From: Kribbella rubisoli
Lineage (GTDB): Bacteria; Actinomycetota; Actinomycetes; Propionibacteriales; Kribbellaceae
NCBI RefSeq assembly: GCF_004217145.1
Contig: NZ_SHKR01000012.1
Span: 868,001 to 932,000, forward strand
Reading direction: 5' to 3'
Length of the DNA: 64,000 nt
A program made the translations under genes and the position numbers. The notes below the pieces were generated by a model. It did no database searches. It saw only the letters and a list, made by a program, of their open reading frames with translations, and was not told where the DNA came from. Positions within the stretch are counted from its first letter, which is position 1; every line of letters starts with the position of its first letter. Of the stretch, positions 43,449-52,002 are shown one piece after another.

Positions 43449-43958
43449 ATGAGTACGCCGCGGAGGAAGCTCGCCGTCGTCGCGCGGGAGGCCGGCGTCT
43501 CGGTATCCACGGTGTCGAAGGTACTGCGGGCGTACCCGGACGTGGCGCCCGCGACGCGCGAGCGGGTGCGCGCTGTACTGCGCAGCGCCGGCTATCCGGT
43601 GGAGACCGCAGTACGGCGGGATCCGTCTGTGCTGGTCGACGTCGTGGTCGGCAGTACTGAGAGGACGTGGGCCGGCGAGGTTCTCGCGGGCCTGGCCGAC
43701 CGGGTCCGCGAGCCCGGGTTGGCTGTCGTGGTCACGACGGTCACGCCCGGGTGCGCGGTCCCCAGGCTGTGGCTGGAGCAGTTGTTCGCGCGGGGCAGCC
43801 GTGGAGTGATCGGGCTCGATGCGGAGTTCACCGAGGTGCAGCGGATGTACCTCGCGGCACATCAGATCCCTTGTGTGCTGGTCGATTCCGGCCTCGACGA
43901 CGCGGTGTCACATGCGTTGGGCGCGATCCTCGAGGTGCCCGCGGAGCTCGCCGGCTAA
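43449..43958 (+). CDS. Truncated LacI-family regulator
   Basis: A 169-residue protein with a full LacI helix-turn-helix (VAREAGVSVSTVSKVLRAYPDVAPATRERV) and only the first subdomain of the ligand-binding region (ending PCVLVDSGLDDAVSHALGAI). Normal members are about 330-350 residues, so the effector pocket and dimer interface are half missing. It is immediately downstream of the binding-protein gene and could still bind DNA, perhaps as a dominant competitor. It may also be a decayed gene. The stop overlaps the convergent LacI gene by 4 bases. Confidence 0.75.
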   Translation: MSTPRRKLAVVAREAGVSVSTVSKVLRAYPDVAPATRERVRAVLRSAGYPVETAVRRDPSVLVDVVVGSTERTWAGEVLAGLADRVREPGLAVVVTTVTPGCAVPRLWLEQLFARGSRGVIGLDAEFTEVQRMYLAAHQIPCVLVDSGLDDAVSHALGAILEVPAELAG

Positions 43959-45037
43959 CGCACCCGGCTGACCGAGCTCCGGATCACCACATGGGTCTTG
44001 AACAGCCGGTGATCTCCGGTCCAGCCCGGCTGCAGGTGCTGGTCGGCGACCGCGATCTGGGCCGCCGTACGTCCGAGGTCCTCGTAGGGCACGTGCACGG
44101 TGGTCAGTCGCGGGCGCAGGTCCTGGGCGAGCTCGACGTCGTCGTACCCGACGACGGACAGGTCCTCGGGCACGGACAGGCCCTGCTCGTTCGCGGCGGC
44201 GTACACCCCGGCCGCGACCACGTCGGTGCCCGCGAAGACCGCGGTGAAATCGTGGCCTGCGGTCAGCCTGCGCCGGGTCAGCTGGTAGCCGGAGGCGCGA
44301 GTGAATTCGCCGTGCTCGACCAGTTCCGGAGCATCCGGTACGCCGAAGTCGGTCAGCGCCCTGCGATGCCCCGCGAGCCGCTCGATGCTGGTGCTGTGCC
44401 GCTCCGCGCCGGCCAGGAACAGGATGCGCCGATGGCCCTGCGACAGCAGATGGCTCGTCAGAGCGTAGGCGCCGTTCTCGTTGTCGTGCTCGATCACGGC
44501 GGCGGGAACCCCGTCGCCCAACGGCGGCCGGCCGCAGAGCACCAGGAGCGAACCGGCCGCGTGGAGTGAGTTCGCGAGCTCGGTCATCTTCTGCCGGTAC
44601 TCGTCGGCCCCGTCCGTGACGCCGCCGATCAGGATCACCGCGCCGGCTCGCTGCTCGCGCATCAGTTGCACGAGCGCCAACTCCCGCTGCGGGACGCCCT
44701 GGGTGGTGCCGATCAGCGTGAGCCAGCCGCGCTGCGCCGCTTCCTGCTCGACGCCGTGCGCCGCGTCGGCGAAGGACTGGCCGCGAACATCCGCCAGGAT
44801 GAACGCCATCGTCTTCGATCCAGCGCCCGCGGCGAGCGCCCGCGCGTGCGTGTTGGCGGAGTAGTTCAGCTCGCGGATCGACCGCTGGACGCGTTGCCGG
44901 GCGGAGCGGGAGACCGGGTAGTTGTCGGCCAGCACCCGGGACACCGTCGCCGGTGAAACCCCTGCATGGGCGGCCACATCGGCAAGCGTCGGACCCGTCG
45001 ACGCCCTCCGACGACCGGATGCTCCCTCGTCTGTCAT
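43955..45037 (-). CDS. LacI-family transcriptional regulator
   Basis: A 360-residue full-length member: helix-turn-helix LADVAAHAGVSPATVSRVLADNYPVS near residue 20, hinge region YSANTHARALA, and a sugar-binding domain with VVGYDDVELAQDLRPRLTTVHVP near the C-terminus. ATG at 45037 follows GAGAGGGG. About half its residues can be aligned by eye with the next LacI gene on the same strand, so the two look like a tandem duplication. It likely controls the polysaccharide genes here. Confidence 0.9.
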   Translation of the reverse strand: MTDEGASGRRRASTGPTLADVAAHAGVSPATVSRVLADNYPVSRSARQRVQRSIRELNYSANTHARALAAGAGSKTMAFILADVRGQSFADAAHGVEQEAAQRGWLTLIGTTQGVPQRELALVQLMREQRAGAVILIGGVTDGADEYRQKMTELANSLHAAGSLLVLCGRPPLGDGVPAAVIEHDNENGAYALTSHLLSQGHRRILFLAGAERHSTSIERLAGHRRALTDFGVPDAPELVEHGEFTRASGYQLTRRRLTAGHDFTAVFAGTDVVAAGVYAAANEQGLSVPEDLSVVGYDDVELAQDLRPRLTTVHVPYEDLGRTAAQIAVADQHLQPGWTGDHRLFKTHVVIRSSVSRVR

Positions 45038-45062
45038 GTTCCCCTCTCGTGGCATCGCGAGT

Positions 45063-46121
45063 CTAGTGCCGGCCGGGGGGAGCGGTGGACGACCGGATCA
45101 CCACGTGCGTCCCCAGCATCATGTGCTGGTCGAGAGCGTGCTCGTCGCGGTGCAACGCCAGCCGTACGGCGGCCCGCCCGAGTTCCTCGTGCGGGATGCG
45201 GACGGTGGTCAGCGCGGGGTTGAGGTCGGCGCTCAGCGGGATGTCGTCGTACCCCACGACCGAGACGTCCTCGGGGACCCGCAGGCCGGCGTCCCGGAGG
45301 GCGGCGAGTACGCCGCTGGCGACCATGTCGGTGACGCCGACGACCGCCGTCATCCCGGCACCGCGGGCCAGCAGCGCGGTCGTCTGCCGGTAACCGGACT
45401 CGCGATCGTAGTTGCCGCTGACAATGAGTTCGCGGTCGATCTCGACACCGCGGGCGGTGTGTGCCGCGGTGTACCCGCCGAGCCGTGCGCCCGTCGTGGT
45501 GTGCTCCGGCTCGCCGGCGCCGACGAACGCGATCCGCCGGTGCCCGAGGGAGATCAGGTAGTCGGTCACCGCGAACGCGCCGCCCTCGTTGTCGTACTCG
45601 ACCACAGTGGCAGGCACGTCCGGACCGATCGGCGGACGGCCGCACAGCACCAGCCGCGAGCCGACCCGGTCGAGCGAGTGCGCGATCTCCGCCATCCGGC
45701 GGGTGTGGGACTCGGTCCGAAGCCCGCCGCCGACGAGTACGACGGCCTCGGCCTGCTGCTCGCGCATCAACTCGATCAGCTCGAGCTCGCGGTCGGGGTC
45801 GCCGTGATGCGTCGAGACAAGACACACCCTGCCCTCGGCGGTGGCCTGCAGCTCGACGCCCTGGCCGATACAGGCGAACAACGGCCCGACCAGGTCGCGG
45901 ACCACGAACGCGACGGTGCGGGTCGACCCGCCGACGAGCGCCCGGGCCTGCGCGTTGATGACGTAGTCGAGGTCGCGGACCGCGCGGAGCACTCGCTTCC
46001 GGGTCGAGGCACTGACCGGATAGTCGCCGCCGAGCACTCGCGAGACAGTGGTGGCGCTGACGTTCGCGGCGGCCGCGACGTCCTTGACCGTCGGCCGGCC
46101 GTTGGACGACGGTCTGGGCAC
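45063..46121 (-). CDS. LacI-family transcriptional regulator (tandem paralogue)
   Basis: A 352-residue regulator. Helix-turn-helix: VKDVAAAANVSATTVSRVLGGDYPVS; sugar-binding domain with LVLCGRPPIGPDVPATVVEYDNEGGAFAVTDYL, closely matching the equivalent part of its neighbour, and VVGYDDIPLSADLNPALTTVRIP. GTG at 46121 follows GAGGAGA. It is divergent from the hydrolase/rhamnosidase pair, with an AACGTT operator in the 72-base gap, so it probably represses that pair and itself. Confidence 0.9.
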   Translation of the reverse strand: MPRPSSNGRPTVKDVAAAANVSATTVSRVLGGDYPVSASTRKRVLRAVRDLDYVINAQARALVGGSTRTVAFVVRDLVGPLFACIGQGVELQATAEGRVCLVSTHHGDPDRELELIELMREQQAEAVVLVGGGLRTESHTRRMAEIAHSLDRVGSRLVLCGRPPIGPDVPATVVEYDNEGGAFAVTDYLISLGHRRIAFVGAGEPEHTTTGARLGGYTAAHTARGVEIDRELIVSGNYDRESGYRQTTALLARGAGMTAVVGVTDMVASGVLAALRDAGLRVPEDVSVVGYDDIPLSADLNPALTTVRIPHEELGRAAVRLALHRDEHALDQHMMLGTHVVIRSSTAPPGRH

Positions 46122-46177
46122 CCGGGATCTCCTCGAGGGTCGGAAAATTTCGCTGGTCGAGCTGGAGCTGGAGCTGC

Positions 46178-46195
46178 ATAGAAAACGTTAACTAT
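46178..46195. promoter_or_regulatory. LacI-type operator overlapping the hydrolase start
   Basis: ATAGAAAACGTTAACTAT is an imperfect 18-bp palindrome centred on AACGTT with ATAG/CTAT outer arms. Its end overlaps the first ATG of the hydrolase gene (46194). Confidence 0.7.
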
Positions 46196-46961
46196 GCTGC
46201 CACTCATGCAGCCCGATGTCGAAGCCGTACGGCTGTGCTTCACGGCCGGAGGAGCCGGCGAGCCGATCCTCCTCGTGCATGGCTGGGGCGGGGACGGCCG
46301 GTCCTGGAATCCGGTCGGGTTCGCCGGCCGCCGGGTCGTGACGGTTGACCTCCGAGGTCACGGGCGCTCGCCGGTTCCTTCCGGCGGATACCGGCCGCAG
46401 GACTATGCCTTTGATCTCGCTGAGCTGCTCGAGGAGCTCGACCTCGGACCGGTTGTCGCGGTCGGCCATTCGATGGGTGGTCAGATCGTGGTGCGGCTGG
46501 CTCTGGATCGTCCGGAGCTGGTCGGCGCGGTTGTGGCGATCGATCCGGCGTACGGCGCTGACGAGGTCGAGGCGGCGTCGTTCCAGCAGCGGCTGAGCGA
46601 TCTCCGGCGAGACGGGGCGGCTGCCGCCGTACGGCAGTTGGGAGATCTGACTGATGAGGTGAGAGAGCAGCTGTTGCGTACGCCGGGGCATGTTCTCGCC
46701 GAGAGCTACGCCGGGATGTACACAGATCCGGGCGCGATCGGGGCGCGTCCTGCGGCGGCGAAGGCTTTGGCGTCGTTGGGGCGGCCGCTGCTCTGCATCC
46801 GGCCGACTCCGTCGATGGCAGCTTGGGATCTAACCTGTGCGGTTCGCCCCGGCTCGCGCGTTGTCCTGTGGCGCGATGCTGGACACTTTCTCCATCGCGA
46901 ACGACCGCAGGCATTCACACGGCTCGTCAACAGTTGGTTGGGGTCGCTGGAGGGACTATGA
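46194..46961 (+). CDS. Alpha/beta hydrolase
   Basis: A 251-255-residue hydrolase. The oxyanion region is ILLVHGWGGDGRSW, the nucleophile elbow VVAVGHSMGGQIV (Ser), the acid is likely in a late loop, and the catalytic His is in RDAGHFLHRERP. Two starts are possible, ATG 46194 or 46206; neither has a ribosome site, so the mRNA may be leaderless. The operator overlaps the first. The stop overlaps the rhamnosidase start (ATGA), suggesting the enzyme removes an ester, such as acetyl or feruloyl, from the same oligosaccharide. Confidence 0.85.
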   Translation: MLPLMQPDVEAVRLCFTAGGAGEPILLVHGWGGDGRSWNPVGFAGRRVVTVDLRGHGRSPVPSGGYRPQDYAFDLAELLEELDLGPVVAVGHSMGGQIVVRLALDRPELVGAVVAIDPAYGADEVEAASFQQRLSDLRRDGAAAAVRQLGDLTDEVREQLLRTPGHVLAESYAGMYTDPGAIGARPAAAKALASLGRPLLCIRPTPSMAAWDLTCAVRPGSRVVLWRDAGHFLHRERPQAFTRLVNSWLGSLEGL

Positions 46962-49337
46962 CGTTGCTTGAGAGCCAGCAATCGGACCCGTTCGCGGGAC
47001 GGTCTGAGTGGCCGCCGCGGTGGATCCGGGCGGCGGAGAGCGGTGAGGTGGTCGGCTTCCGGCTGCGGGTCGAGTGCGCGGAGGCGGCTGAGGTCGTCGT
47101 ACATGTGTCGGCTGACGAGCGGTATGAGCTGTGGCTCGACGGCGAACTCGTCGGTCGTGGTCCGTCGCGGGGCGAGGTTGGCCACTGGTCGTTCGAGAGC
47201 TACCGGCTGCGGTTCCCGGCTGGTGAGCATTGGCTTGCCGCCCGAGTGTGGAGCCTCGGAGACGACGCGCCGCTGGCGCAGCTGAGCCTGGGGGACGGTC
47301 CGACCTTCCTGCTCGCAGCCGAGGCTGGCTCGGAGCTGGGACTCGACACCGGTACGGCGGATTGGCGCGCGGCCACGCTGCCCGGGCATGGCCTACGACC
47401 GAGAGGCGACGGCTACGGCTGCGGCGCCAGGCACATCAGCGACGGCCGCAGCTTTCCATGGGGTTGGCAGACCGGCGCCGACAGCCTCGCCTGGCCGGCC
47501 GCCGCGGCCGGCGACCCCGCGCGCAGCCGCGAGAGCGCTGGTGCTCGCGATCCCGGCCGCGGTCGTGCTTGTTCGGGTGACGAGTCGCGGTTGCTGGTTC
47601 CGGGTCGGTTGCCTGCGCCGGTGCGGCGGTGGGTCGAGGGGTGCGCGCGTCCGGCATGTCGCGGAGCATCCGGTGGGCGCGCCGACGCGCGACCGGGTCG
47701 TGGATCCGGTGGACCACTTCGGCGGTGAGGCCGGGGACTGGCAACGGCTGCTCGGCGGTACCGCGCTGGTGTTGCCGCCCGGGACCTGCCGTCGGGTGCT
47801 GATCGACCTCGACCAGTACGTCTGCGCGTACCCGGTCCTGGAGCTCGAGGGCGGCCGCGACGCCGAAGTACGCGTGCATTGGCAGGAGTCCCTGTATGAG
47901 ACGGAACCCCAAGCAGGTAAGGGACATCGCGACGTTGTCGAGGGCAAGCTGTTCGGTCGGGCCGGGCTCGAGGAAGACGGCCTCGGTGACCTGTTCATCG
48001 CCGGCGGAGGCCGCGAGCGACACAGCACACTGTGGTGGCAGTCCGGCCGGTACGTCGAGGTCCTCGTCACCACAGCGACCGAACCGCTGGCGATCACCGG
48101 GTTGCGGTTCTCTGAGACGCACTATCCGTACGAGGACCGCAGCGGCTTCACCGCCAGCGACCCGCGGCTCGCGCAGGTCGGCGTACTCGCCTTCCGGACG
48201 CTGCAGGCGTGTAGCCATGAGACGACGATGGACTGCCCGTACTACGAGCAGTTGCAGTACGCCGGGGACACCCGTCTGCAGTGCCTGGTCGCCTACGCCA
48301 CGACCGGCGACGACGCACTCGCCCGCCAGGCCCTACGCGCCTTCGCCCGTAGCCAGGGAGGAAACGGGCTGACCCTCTCGCGCACGCCGTCCCGGCACTC
48401 GTCGCCCATCCCGCCGTTCACGCTGTGGTGGGTGGCGATGGTGCACGACTTCGCTTTGTGGCGCGGCGATCTGGCCTTCGTCGCCGAGCTCATGCCGGCG
48501 GTCCGCGCGGCCCTCGACGTACATCGCCGTGCGGTCGACGATCGCGGGATCTTCCAGGCCCTGCACGGCTGGAACTTCACCGACTGGGTGCCGGGCTGGG
48601 AGGCGGGCTGCCCGCCCGGGATCGTCCAGGACGGAGAACAGCACCCCGACTGGCCCGGGCCCGGAACCGGTGTGTCTGCGGTACTGCAGCTGCAGTTGTC
48701 GCTGGTGGCCCGGCAGGCAGCCGACCTGGAGTCTTGGGTCGGCGACAACGCCGACCGGAACTCGCAGCTGGCCGACCGATTGCTCGAAGCCGCCGACGAA
48801 GCCTTCTACGACGCCGACCGCAAGCTGTATGCCGACAACCTCGAGCACACGGCCTTCAGCGAACACGCCCAGTCGCTCGCACTGCTCGCGGGAGCGAAGT
48901 ACGGCGAGACGGCGGTTCGGAGGATGCTCCAGGAACCAGGCCTGGCACGCACCACGGTGTACTTCGACCACTACCTGTTCGAGGCGCTACACCGCATCGG
49001 ACGAACCGACGTACTGCTGGATCGACTCGACCTCTGGTACGGCCTCCTCGACCAGGGCCTCCGCACAGTGATCGAACACCCCGAGCCAACCCGCAGCGAC
49101 TGCCACGCCTGGGGCGCGCATCCCTTGTACCACTACGTCGCGACGCTGCTCGGCGTCCGGCCAACAACACCCGGAATGGCAACGGTCACCGTCACACCCC
49201 AGCTCGGCGGCCTCGACTGGGCGCAAGCCTCAGTCCCAACCCCACACGGCCCGCTCACCGTCCGCGCACATTCCGGCAAACCACCACAAGTCACCGGCCC
49301 ACCAGAAATCACAGTAACGATCGCACCGGCACGGTGA
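46958..49337 (+). pseudogene. Alpha-L-rhamnosidase-like glycosidase (GH78 type), frameshifted
   Basis: The N-terminal beta domain is read in one frame from ATG 46958 (WPPRWIRAAESGEVVGFRLRV, YELWLDGELVGRGPSRGE). The protein-like reading then moves to the +1 frame at a GGGG run (47638-47641): removing one G joins RRWVEG to ARVRHVAEHPVGAP. The rest, to 49337, is a complete (alpha/alpha)6 catalytic domain with the GH78-like segment TMDCPYYEQLQYAGDTRLQ, and DWVPGWEAGCPPG and ATVTVTPQLGGLDWA later. As it stands the gene makes a protein that stops at 47728. This may be a true mutation, a sequencing error or rarely translated slippage. Confidence 0.8.
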
Positions 49338-49382
49338 CTGCATGCCGGATCCGGGTCGGCTTGTTCTTGGCAAGGGTGGGAG

Positions 49383-49562
49383 GCCACCTGCGGGAGTGCC
49401 GCGAGCGACGGCCGCAATGTCGCACTGGTTGCCCATGGCATCGGCGGTACTGAGGCCCACGTCCTGATGGCGCTGTCCCTCGGGATGAGGGCAGAGGAGT
49501 ACGAGATCCTCAGCGTGAACTTTCTTCGTGGCCGGGGCGTCAATCGTGCTGACCGGGATGGA
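49383..49562 (+). pseudogene. Possible gene remnant
   Basis: Sixty open codons without a start read ATCGSAASDGRNVALVAHGIG and on to LMALSLGMRAEEYEILSVN. This looks like a piece of a folded enzyme, with a strand-loop-helix around the AHG motif resembling a histidine phosphatase C-terminal part or a nucleoside phosphorylase. The call is weak. Confidence 0.25.
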
Positions 49563-49581
49563 TGAGCGGGGGAGTGGGTTG

Positions 49582-50331
49582 ATGAGGCACAGGTTCGGGT
49601 TGCCGATCGGGTTGGCGTTGGGGGCGGCGGTGGCGATCGGGTGTCTGCATGCCGCGTCCTCGGTCGAGGCCGGTACGGCGAACGCCGCCGAGAGCGCGCC
49701 CCGTGCCGTCGTCTCCACAACGCCCGCTCGGCCGACCACGCCTGCGCCGTCGAGCGCGCAGACGACCAAGCCGGCGGGCCCTGTGAAGCAGGCGCAGGGG
49801 AAGGTGGTGTACCTCACCTCCGACGACGGTCCCGACCCGCACTGGACGCCGGAAGTGCTTGCAGTGCTGGCGAAACACGACGCCCACGGCACGTTCTTCA
49901 TGCTGGCGCAGAACGCGGATCCGCACCCCGACCTGGTCGACCAAGTCCGTGCCGCAGGCAACAGTATCGGCAACCACTCGGTGTCCCACCCGCAGTTGCC
50001 CAAGCTCTCACCGGCGCAACTGCACCACCAGGTCGCCGACGGAGTGCAGTCGAAGTGCTTCCGCCCGCCGTACGGCGCGACCAACGCCCGCGTCCGCGCC
50101 GAGATCCACCGCGACGGAATGCAACAGGTCCTCTGGGACGTCGACCCCGAGGACTGGGCGCGCCCCGGCACGGCGACGATCGTCCAGCGTGTACTGGCCG
50201 GCGCGCGACCCGGCGCGATCATCCTCATGCACGACGGCGGCGGCAACCGCGCCCAAACCGTCGCTGCCCTCGACCAAGTCCTAACGACTTTGTCTGCCCG
50301 CGGCTACACCTTCGCCACCTTGTCCTGCTGA
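49582..50331 (+). CDS. Secreted polysaccharide deacetylase (NodB domain)
   Basis: A 249-residue exported enzyme. A signal peptide covers residues 1-30 (LPIGLALGAAVAIGCLHAAS), followed by a Pro/Thr-rich linker and a compact NodB domain. Motif 1 reads YLTSDDGPDP (base Asp plus metal Asp), motif 2 is NHSVSHP (HXXXH), motif 3 RPPYGATNARVR, then WDVDPEDW and ILMHDGGGNR. It probably deacetylates chitin, xylan or peptidoglycan. ATG at 49582 follows GGGGGAG at 7 bases and sits directly before the leader. Confidence 0.88.
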   Translation: MRHRFGLPIGLALGAAVAIGCLHAASSVEAGTANAAESAPRAVVSTTPARPTTPAPSSAQTTKPAGPVKQAQGKVVYLTSDDGPDPHWTPEVLAVLAKHDAHGTFFMLAQNADPHPDLVDQVRAAGNSIGNHSVSHPQLPKLSPAQLHHQVADGVQSKCFRPPYGATNARVRAEIHRDGMQQVLWDVDPEDWARPGTATIVQRVLAGARPGAIILMHDGGGNRAQTVAALDQVLTTLSARGYTFATLSC

Positions 50332-50347
50332 CGAAAGCCGGGAGAAT

Positions 50348-50479
50348 TTGGACTCAGGGCTCTATCCGTTGACCTGCGCAACCCCCGACGATGTACCTAT
50401 GGTTGCCGCCGAGGCTGATCCCGCCGCGTTCGTTGACGCCCTACCCGACACATGGGTCTTGAGGCTGGCCTCACAATGA
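50348..50479 (+). CDS. Possible 43-residue ORF coupled to the lyase gene
   Basis: Starts with TTG after GGGAGAA and ends in a TGA that overlaps the lyase ATG (ATGA). The product reads PDDVPMVAAEADPAAFVDAL near its middle and is acidic. No family is recognised. Coupling and position suggest a small partner or leader, but it could be chance. Confidence 0.35.
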   Translation: MDSGLYPLTCATPDDVPMVAAEADPAAFVDALPDTWVLRLASQ

Positions 50480-51570
50480 GCCCGACGTGGTACGTGAATC
50501 CAGCCGCGCGACTGTGGACGACCACGCCCGTCACGGGGGTGACGGAGTTCCACGAATCGTTGCCCGGCTACGCGCCGACCCGGCTGGTCGAAGTACCTGC
50601 GCTGGCCGACGAGCTCGGTGTCCGTCGGGTCTTCGTCAAGGAGGAGTCGAGTCGTTTCGGCCTGCCGGCGTTCAAGGTTCTCGGCGCGGCGTACGCCGTC
50701 TCCCGTGCGCTGTCCGCGCTCCTTGGCGAAGGCGATCAGGCGCTTCCCCTGCAGGTGCTTGCGGACGGCAACCTTCCCGTCACCCTCATCGCGGCCACGG
50801 ACGGCAACCACGGCCGCGCGGTCGCCCACCTGGCCCGGTTGATCGGTCTGCCAGCTCGCATCTTCGTCCCCGACTCGCTCACCGCGGCGGCGAAGTACGG
50901 CATCGAATCCGAGGGCGCGCAAATAGTCGAGTTGGCGCTCGAGTACGACGACGTCGTGCTGGCAGCCAAGGAAGATGCGTCCGCGGCGGGTGCGCTACTG
51001 ATCCAGGACACCGCCTGGCCCGGGTACACACAGATCCCGCAATGGATCGTCGACGGCTACAGCACCTTGTTCAGCGAAGCCGACACCCAACTAGCCGCTG
51101 CCGGAGCGCCCGCCCCCGACCTCATCGCCGTACCCATCGGCGTCGGCTCCCTAGCCCAAGCCGCCGTACGCCACTACAGAGCCAAGTCGGCAGACCGCGT
51201 CGGCCCAGTCCTGCTAGGCGTCGAACCGACCCATGCCCCGGCCATCATCACCTCTCTCCAAGCCGGCCGACTCACCTCAGTACCCACGCACCCCACAATC
51301 ATGGCCGGCCTAAACTGCGGCACCCCCTCCCACGGCGCCTGGCCCGATTTACTGTCCGGCCTGGACGCTGCAACAACCGTCACCGACCAACAGGCGGCAA
51401 CCGCAGTCCACGACCTAGAATCCGCAGCCATCGACGCCGGCCCCTGCGGCGCAGCAACCCTCGCAGCCACCAGAACCGCCCTCCCCAAGCTGGCCCTCCC
51501 CCCAACCGCCACCGTCCTCCTCCTAAGCACCGAATCCCGCACCGCCAACCCCCTCCCCAACCACCTCTGA
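50476..51570 (+). CDS. PLP-dependent ammonia-lyase, diaminopropionate ammonia-lyase type
   Basis: A 364-residue fold-type II PLP enzyme. The N-terminus WYVNPAARLW, then SLPGYAPTRLVEVPALADELGV and VKEESSRFGLPAFKVLGAAYA (Schiff-base Lys in AFKVLGA), follow the diaminopropionate ammonia-lyase pattern closely, and ATDGNHGRAVAHLARL is the usual Asn segment. The phosphate-binding Gly loop appears as PIGVGSLAQAA. Known members convert 2,3-diaminopropionate to pyruvate and ammonia. ATG at 50476 gives the family N-terminus. Confidence 0.82.
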   Translation: MSPTWYVNPAARLWTTTPVTGVTEFHESLPGYAPTRLVEVPALADELGVRRVFVKEESSRFGLPAFKVLGAAYAVSRALSALLGEGDQALPLQVLADGNLPVTLIAATDGNHGRAVAHLARLIGLPARIFVPDSLTAAAKYGIESEGAQIVELALEYDDVVLAAKEDASAAGALLIQDTAWPGYTQIPQWIVDGYSTLFSEADTQLAAAGAPAPDLIAVPIGVGSLAQAAVRHYRAKSADRVGPVLLGVEPTHAPAIITSLQAGRLTSVPTHPTIMAGLNCGTPSHGAWPDLLSGLDAATTVTDQQAATAVHDLESAAIDAGPCGAATLAATRTALPKLALPPTATVLLLSTESRTANPLPNHL

Positions 51571-52002
51571 CCCACCCAGCGCCTGCGCCAGACGACCCAC
51601 CGCCTGCTAAGGCGCCGTCTCGAGCACCGCCTGGCGGCCGTCGCGCTCGGTTTGCCCTCGTGGCCGGTGCCAAGATTCTCAACTGACGGGCTGCGCAGTC
51701 GATCCGCGACTGGTCGCGCGATTCGACCCTGCGTCCGCCGTGCGTCCATCGCGCGACGACGTGGCGAGGCGCAGCACGCCGAGCGGACCAGGGCCCCTCT
51801 CGTCCTAGCGTGTATCGCCGCCCTCGCGTAGCTCGGCAGCCCTCGCGCGAGCACCTGCCGGTCTGGATCGCACCCGGAACCATGTGCGAGCCCACCGTCT
51901 CCGACCCCGATGTCGCGATCCGCGCGGTCCGGCACAGCGGCTTGTTGTGCGGGCGGTGGGGACTGAAACATTCCGACCGAAACTTTATTTCGACATGATT
52001 TC
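51571..52002. other. 432-base stretch with no convincing gene
   Basis: I see no start with a ribosome site, no family-like peptide and no strong hairpin. The last 40 bases become AT-rich (from about 51964, GAAACATTCC onward) and probably hold the promoter of the following membrane-protein gene. Confidence 0.5.

Noticed and set aside
46158..46178. GGAGCT triplet-like repeat upstream of the hydrolase
   Set aside because: Only three short units; too small to call a repeat element.
51380..51895. Minus-strand frame across the end of the lyase and the following gap
   Set aside because: Gly/Arg-rich, no family-like segments, and it overlaps the certain lyase gene.
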